Shown piece after piece: positions 42,253 through 46,777 of a stretch of DNA of 46,777 nt. The DNA lies in the NCBI GenBank assembly GCA_021204005.1, contig JAJQAD010000192.1, positions 1-46,777 on the forward strand, read 5' to 3'. Source of the DNA: Clostridiales bacterium (GTDB lineage: Bacteria > Bacillota > Clostridia > Lachnospirales > Lachnospiraceae). Positions within the stretch are counted from its first letter, which is position 1; every line of letters begins with the position of its first letter. The position numbers and the translations under genes were made by a program. The notes under the pieces were generated by a model. It was not told the DNA's origin and did not search any database. It worked only from the letters and a program-made list of their open reading frames with translations.

Positions 42253-42282
42253 TTGACAGAAACCGCTCCGGCAGGATAAAAT
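42253..42282 (+). promoter_or_regulatory. Promoter of the GH38 gene
   Basis: TTGACA (42253-42258) and TAAAAT (42277-42282), 18 bases apart. Confidence 0.6.
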
Positions 42283-42328
42283 AAAATCAATCTGACTCAG
42301 ATAAAGACAACTTTAACCCACTGGCATG

Positions 42329-42347
42329 ATTCCGGTATAACCGGAAT
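42329..42347. promoter_or_regulatory. Perfect inverted repeat before the GH38 gene
   Basis: ATTCCGGT and ACCGGAAT are separated by ATA. It lies downstream of the promoter and about 40 bases before the ATG, a usual site for a sugar-gene repressor or a 5'-leader hairpin. Confidence 0.5.
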
Positions 42348-42388
42348 AAGTGTCAGAACATAAAACGATACATAAAAAGGAGAACGGC

Positions 42389-45300
42389 ATGCCCTTACTC
42401 ACATCCGAATGGCGGGAACGCATCGACCACTGGATCCGCACCCTGAAACGAGACTTTTACCACCCCCTGCAGGAACTTTCCTGGGAAGTTTTTTTCACCA
42501 TGGAACATCTGTCGCTCACAGAAGCAAAAGCACAAGCTTTCACGCAAGCCGCAACAGGTCAAAGTTGGGGACATTCCTGGGAATACGGCTGGTTCCGCAC
42601 CCGGGTTACACTGCCGCCGGAAGCCGCCGGACAGCGGATCGTGCTCAATCCGGGCTTCGGCGCAGAAGCAACAATCTTTGTGAACGGCAGCGCTTTCGGC
42701 ACCTACCGGGCTGACTGGGTTGAAGAAGCGCATCATTATATAGAAGATAATGCGTTGACCGCGGACGGCATTCCCGGGGAAGTATTTGACATCTATATGG
42801 AAGTCTATGCCGGTCATTATTTCCCGCGGCGCTACGATGCGGAAAACCACCGTGCTACCGGACCGGTGATGGAGGGAGATTACGAAGATCCCCTTGCGGA
42901 GGGGCAGCGCTGCACCGTCGGCGTCAGCACCGTCGGCATATGGAACGAGGTTGCCTACCAGCTCTATATGGATGTGACGACACTTGATCAGCTGCTTCCC
43001 ATGCTCGACGAGACCAGCCTGCGCGCGGCAAAAATTGCAGAAACTCTGGAACAATTTACGCTGTGTGTGGATTTTGAGCAGGATGCCGACAGGCGAAATG
43101 CAGACTACCGTGCGGCCCGGAAATTGCTGCAGCCGGTTCTGGAAAGTAAAAACGGCGAAACCATGCCAACGTTCTATGCGGTCGGAAACGCGCACATCGA
43201 CCTGGCCTGGCTGTGGCCGATGGAAGAAACCCATCGCAAGACAGCGCGGACATTCGCCGCTCAGCTGCGGCTCCTCGATGAATATCCGGACTACAGATTC
43301 ATCCAGAGTCAGCCCGCCGCCTATGAAATGTGCCGGAACTACTACCCGGAATTATTTGAACAGATTTTACGGGCAATCAAAGACGGTCGCTGGATTGCGG
43401 ACGGCGCCATGTGGGTGGAGCCGGACACCAATATGACCGGCGGGGAATCACTGATCCGCCAGCTGCTGTACGGAAAGCAGTATTATAAGGAAGTTCTGGG
43501 TGTTGACAGTGAGGTACTCTGGCTGCCGGACACGTTCGGCTATACGGCGGCGCTCCCGCAGATTCTGCGGGGCTGCGGTGTCAGGTATCTGGTGACCCAG
43601 AAAATTTTCTGGTCCTACAATGGCGGCGAACAGTTTCCCTATCACTATTTTTCATGGGAAGGCATGGATGGTTCGCAGATTACCACATTCCTTCCGACCA
43701 GCTATACCTACCAGACCACACCGAAGGAAACCAACCGGGTCTGGAAAGATCGCGCCCAGATGCGCGACCTGGAAGCTTTCCTCTTCCCCTTCGGCTATGG
43801 GGACGGAGGCGGCGGTCCGTGCCGCGACCATATAGAGTATGCACAGCGCGGCCGCGATCTGGAGGGCAGTGTAAAAATGAAATCCGCGAGCCCACGCGCG
43901 TTCTTTTCCGATATGGATGCACTTGGCGGACCGAAACACACTTACGTCGGAGAGCTTTACTTTACCGCACATCGCGGCACCTACACGACACAGGCGTCCG
44001 TAAAACGCGGCAATCGGAAAAGCGAACTTCTGATGCGGGAGCTGGAGCTCTGGGCGGCGCTTGCCTCCCTGCGCGGCTATCCGTATCCTGACAAAGAAAT
44101 CGAACAGCTTTGGAAAGTAATCCTGCTGCACCAGTTCCACGATATCCTGCCCGGTTCCTCCATCGCCCGCGTCTATGAGGAGGCAAAACAGGCTTATCAT
44201 GACCTGACTGTACAGGCGGAGGGGCTGCTGTATACGGCGCTCGGGGCTTTGACTTCCACCTCAGTCGATAGTGCTGTGCGGGACAAAGCGGAGAACACTG
44301 CTTCTCAGGAACGCATCCTGTCAGTTGATGTACCGGAGGGAATCACCGTATGGAATTCGCTCAGCTTCGAGCGGAACGCCATCGTCTCACTCCCGGAACA
44401 TTACCGCAACGGCGCTGTCCTAAATAAAAAGCCCATTCCCGTGTATGATGGAATAAACGGATTGCAGGCCGTCGTTACGATTCCGGCCTTCGGAGCAGTC
44501 ACGCTGTTTCCGGCCACCGACTCAGATACTCCATCTGCACCCACAACCATTGCCGCAGCAGCATCTGCTACAGTCGCTCCGCCCGTCACCCTGACGGAGA
44601 CTGACGCGGGCTATGTATTGGAAAACAGCCGGCTCCGCGCCATCGCGGACACACACGGCGAAATCATATCTTTCCGCCTGAAATCAGAGAATGGTTCTCT
44701 GAGCCCCCGGGAGCTTGCCGCCGGAGGCATGAACCGCCTGCGACTGTTCAAATCCGTTCCGCGCCGCTATGACGCCTGGGACATCGACTCAAACTACACA
44801 GAACAGGAGATTGTCCCTGCCGCCAGCCAGATCAGCTGCCGCATCCTGCAGGCTTCAGGAGCGGAGGCTCTGCTCGAAGTGTCCGGTCAGATCGGCAGAT
44901 CCTCCTGCTCGCAGATAATCCGGCTACGGGCCAATGCCCGCAGGCTGGAGTTTGAGACAACAATAGACTGGCACGAGCAGCACCGCCTTTTAAAAGCCGC
45001 CTTCCCTGTCAGTGTCTACGCGGATCATGGCATCAACGAGATGCAGTTCGGCTTCGTCCGGCGCCCGACACACCGGTCGCGAGCCTACGACCGGGACCGC
45101 TTTGAGGTCTGCAATCACCGCTACAGCACACTCTGTGAGGGAAATCACGGCGCAGCCGTTTTAAATGACTGCAAATACGGCATCAGCATGAACGGGAACT
45201 CCCTGGAGCTGACGCTCCTCAGTGCAGCCACCTGTCCTGACCGCCATGCCGATCAGGGCAGACATACCTTTACCTACGCCTTTACCGCGTGGGAGGGAAC

Positions 45301-45667
45301 ATTTTTCGAGAGCGACATCGTCCGCCAGGGTTATGAACTGAATGTACCGCCGGCAGTGACCACGGGAAGCTGTCCGCCGTTCTCCACCTTTGCAGTGGAT
45401 GCGGAAAATATTATTCTGGAAACCGTAAAATGCGCCGCGGACGGCAGCGGCGACCTCATCCTGCGCCTTTATGAGTCAAAAAAAGCCGGGACATTTGCAA
45501 AACTGCAAATCAATCTCGACGCTTTCGGCATACTGCAGGACGGTTATAAGCTATTTGTCTGTGACATGCTGGAAAATAAGGAAGAGCAGATATCGGTTAA
45601 ACAGGGAACAGCAAACCTTTGTTTCCGACCGTTTGAAATCAAGACACTGCGGTTAGTAATCATATAA
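42389..45667 (+). CDS. Glycoside hydrolase family 38 alpha-mannosidase
   Basis: A 1092-aa enzyme with all GH38 landmarks. GNAHIDLAWLWPMEE holds zinc ligands His269 and Asp271, WLPDTFGY holds the nucleophile Asp381, MWVEPDTNMTGGESL follows the family and LHQFHDILPGSS provides the later zinc His. The C-terminal 450 residues form the beta-sandwich domains. GH38 enzymes cleave alpha-linked mannose from glycans such as N-glycans. No signal peptide is seen, so it is cytoplasmic and acts on imported oligosaccharides. The start at 42389 follows AAAGGAGAA; the ATG at 42350 has none. No transporter is adjacent. Confidence 0.95.
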   Translation: MPLLTSEWRERIDHWIRTLKRDFYHPLQELSWEVFFTMEHLSLTEAKAQAFTQAATGQSWGHSWEYGWFRTRVTLPPEAAGQRIVLNPGFGAEATIFVNGSAFGTYRADWVEEAHHYIEDNALTADGIPGEVFDIYMEVYAGHYFPRRYDAENHRATGPVMEGDYEDPLAEGQRCTVGVSTVGIWNEVAYQLYMDVTTLDQLLPMLDETSLRAAKIAETLEQFTLCVDFEQDADRRNADYRAARKLLQPVLESKNGETMPTFYAVGNAHIDLAWLWPMEETHRKTARTFAAQLRLLDEYPDYRFIQSQPAAYEMCRNYYPELFEQILRAIKDGRWIADGAMWVEPDTNMTGGESLIRQLLYGKQYYKEVLGVDSEVLWLPDTFGYTAALPQILRGCGVRYLVTQKIFWSYNGGEQFPYHYFSWEGMDGSQITTFLPTSYTYQTTPKETNRVWKDRAQMRDLEAFLFPFGYGDGGGGPCRDHIEYAQRGRDLEGSVKMKSASPRAFFSDMDALGGPKHTYVGELYFTAHRGTYTTQASVKRGNRKSELLMRELELWAALASLRGYPYPDKEIEQLWKVILLHQFHDILPGSSIARVYEEAKQAYHDLTVQAEGLLYTALGALTSTSVDSAVRDKAENTASQERILSVDVPEGITVWNSLSFERNAIVSLPEHYRNGAVLNKKPIPVYDGINGLQAVVTIPAFGAVTLFPATDSDTPSAPTTIAAAASATVAPPVTLTETDAGYVLENSRLRAIADTHGEIISFRLKSENGSLSPRELAAGGMNRLRLFKSVPRRYDAWDIDSNYTEQEIVPAASQISCRILQASGAEALLEVSGQIGRSSCSQIIRLRANARRLEFETTIDWHEQHRLLKAAFPVSVYADHGINEMQFGFVRRPTHRSRAYDRDRFEVCNHRYSTLCEGNHGAAVLNDCKYGISMNGNSLELTLLSAATCPDRHADQGRHTFTYAFTAWEGTFFESDIVRQGYELNVPPAVTTGSCPPFSTFAVDAENIILETVKCAADGSGDLILRLYESKKAGTFAKLQINLDAFGILQDGYKLFVCDMLENKEEQISVKQGTANLCFRPFEIKTLRLVII

Positions 45668-45756
45668 ACATCTGACCGTTTTGTCAGCGGGGAAAAAATC
45701 AACTGCTTTCTTCGGAATATATGCTGATAACCACAAATTACTACAAATAAAGGCGG

Positions 45757-45773
45757 CGGGCTATCACAGCCCG
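45757..45773 (-). terminator. Hairpin at the TauE/SafE gene end
   Basis: CGGGCT pairs with AGCCCG around a five-base loop that contains the stop codon; a T-rich stretch follows on the minus strand. The 96 bases between the GH38 stop and this gene hold nothing else. Confidence 0.5.
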
Positions 45774-46558
45774 ACCGCTAGCTTTATAATCATCGCCCCG
45801 CACAAAACCAACAGAATTGTTCCCGTAAAATAACTGGTCTTCACAGCACTCATCCGGTTGGCAAGCCGTGCCGACACCGAAGCGGCTAGCAAAGTAAAAA
45901 TACTGCAGATGATCACCGCCGGGATATAATCCGTCATTTCTCCATAATAAAAATGAGAAACCGCACCGATCAGCGCTGTAAACACCATGACAAACCCGCT
46001 GGTGCCGACCGCCATCTTCAACTCATATCCCAGCACACAGGTCAGACCGAACAGCATCATCATGCCGCCGCCTGCGCCCAGCAGCCCGCACCAGAATCCG
46101 ATATAACACCCCACCAGAATGGACAGGACCACCCGCAGGGAAGCCTTTCCCTCAATAAATTTTTGATTTTTATTGCCGGTGGGACTCAGGACAAAACGCA
46201 GCCCCATGACAAGCGACAGGATAATCGTAATCCATCCCATCTCAGTATTCGGCAGATACTGTGAAAAATAGCTTCCGATAAAAGTAAAAATCAGCACGCA
46301 GGACACCATGAGAGTCCCGCCCTTTAAATCTACATTTTTATTCTTTTTATATACATATGCGGAAGACACCGCGGAAAGCACCTCCGCAGTCAGGCCGATT
46401 CCGACCGCCTCATACCACGGATAGCCCAGACAGGCAATCAATACCGGTGCGATAATCGTCGGCGCCGACACGCCTGCGAACCCAATTTCAACACCCGCCG
46501 CAATCCCGGCCAGCATGCAGACCAGAAACACCTGCATAAAATCCCCTGCCCCGATCAT
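45764..46558 (-). CDS. TauE/SafE-family membrane transporter
   Basis: A 264-aa protein with about eight membrane segments. It begins MIGAGDFMQVFLVCMLAGIAAGVEIGFAG and contains the family's inner repeat (GCYIGFWCGLLGAGGGMMMLFGL). TauE/SafE proteins export or import sulfite, sulfoacetate and related anions. GAGGTGAAAG precedes the ATG. The 219 bases to the window end hold no supported gene. Confidence 0.9.
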   Translation of the reverse strand: MIGAGDFMQVFLVCMLAGIAAGVEIGFAGVSAPTIIAPVLIACLGYPWYEAVGIGLTAEVLSAVSSAYVYKKNKNVDLKGGTLMVSCVLIFTFIGSYFSQYLPNTEMGWITIILSLVMGLRFVLSPTGNKNQKFIEGKASLRVVLSILVGCYIGFWCGLLGAGGGMMMLFGLTCVLGYELKMAVGTSGFVMVFTALIGAVSHFYYGEMTDYIPAVIICSIFTLLAASVSARLANRMSAVKTSYFTGTILLVLCGAMIIKLAVGL

Positions 46559-46777
46559 TCTTTCACCTCAATTTCCATACGTTCACCTTATATTCAGGAT
46601 AAGATTACACACTTTTTGATGCTCTGAAATTTTTTATATCATATAAAATACTGCTATAGACTATCACAGCATTCCGCAATTATCAAGTACAAACCTGCGA
46701 TACGGCAGGATAGGAATAAAGTATTGATTACTTTTCAAAAGCTGGACAACCTGTGAACGCAACACGCTCCGAACGCG

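Overview
The window looks like chromosome from an anaerobic, low-to-mid GC Firmicute of the Clostridia, most likely a Lachnospiraceae gut bacterium. The reasons are the strong GGAGG-type ribosome sites, the acid-rich lipoprotein linkers, the MOSC-Mog and MoeA-MobB fusions, a stand-alone Pta, an isolated BioB, and a GH38 mannosidase. This is inference from gene content; there is no rRNA or tRNA gene to anchor it.

Layout. 1-3.6 kb: an orphan RelB/DinJ-type antitoxin translationally coupled to a LysR regulator, divergent from a large Old Yellow Enzyme-type flavin/Fe-S reductase. 4.0-19.5 kb: a molybdenum/tungsten island. On the minus strand a FecCD-type ABC importer (permease, ATPase, lipoprotein) is followed by a MoeA paralog and a RidA protein. 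On the plus strand modA-modB-modC-moaC-moaA-(MOSC+Mog)-(MoeA+MobB)-ModE-like-MoeA-like-mobA run in one direction and end at a strong bidirectional terminator. In the divergent promoter region each promoter carries a ModE-type inverted repeat just downstream of its -10 box, so both transport systems probably belong to one molybdate-responsive regulon. No MPT synthase (MoaD/MoaE), MoeB or molybdoenzyme is present in the window.

19.6-22.9 kb: pta, a DUF1847-like Cys-rich protein and a CbiT-like methyltransferase with a degenerate SAM loop, and a small unknown gene. 22.9-23.5 kb: a non-coding tandem array with a 52-53 bp period. 23.7-26.8 kb: a GntR(YtrA-like)-ABC-permease operon and a Gfo/Idh/MocA oxidoreductase. 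26.8-28.8 kb: phasin-like plus UbiB/AarF kinase. 29.1-33.3 kb: an operon of a large GltD-like flavin/Fe-S protein, HypA, HypB and a His-rich CsoR-family repressor, which suggests nickel handling without a hydrogenase nearby. 33.4-35.8 kb: an AraC regulator with frameshift signs and an AAA_14/DUF4143 ATPase. 35.9-38.9 kb: a rhodanese-TtcA-like fusion, TcdA and BioB. 39.2-46.6 kb: a divergent CLC protein, an L,D-transpeptidase, a GH38 alpha-mannosidase and a TauE/SafE permease.

The most interesting material is the pairing of two metal importers with separate MoeA proteins under what appears to be a shared operator, the 53-bp array, the nickel-type operon, and several small repeats that duplicate translation-start regions.
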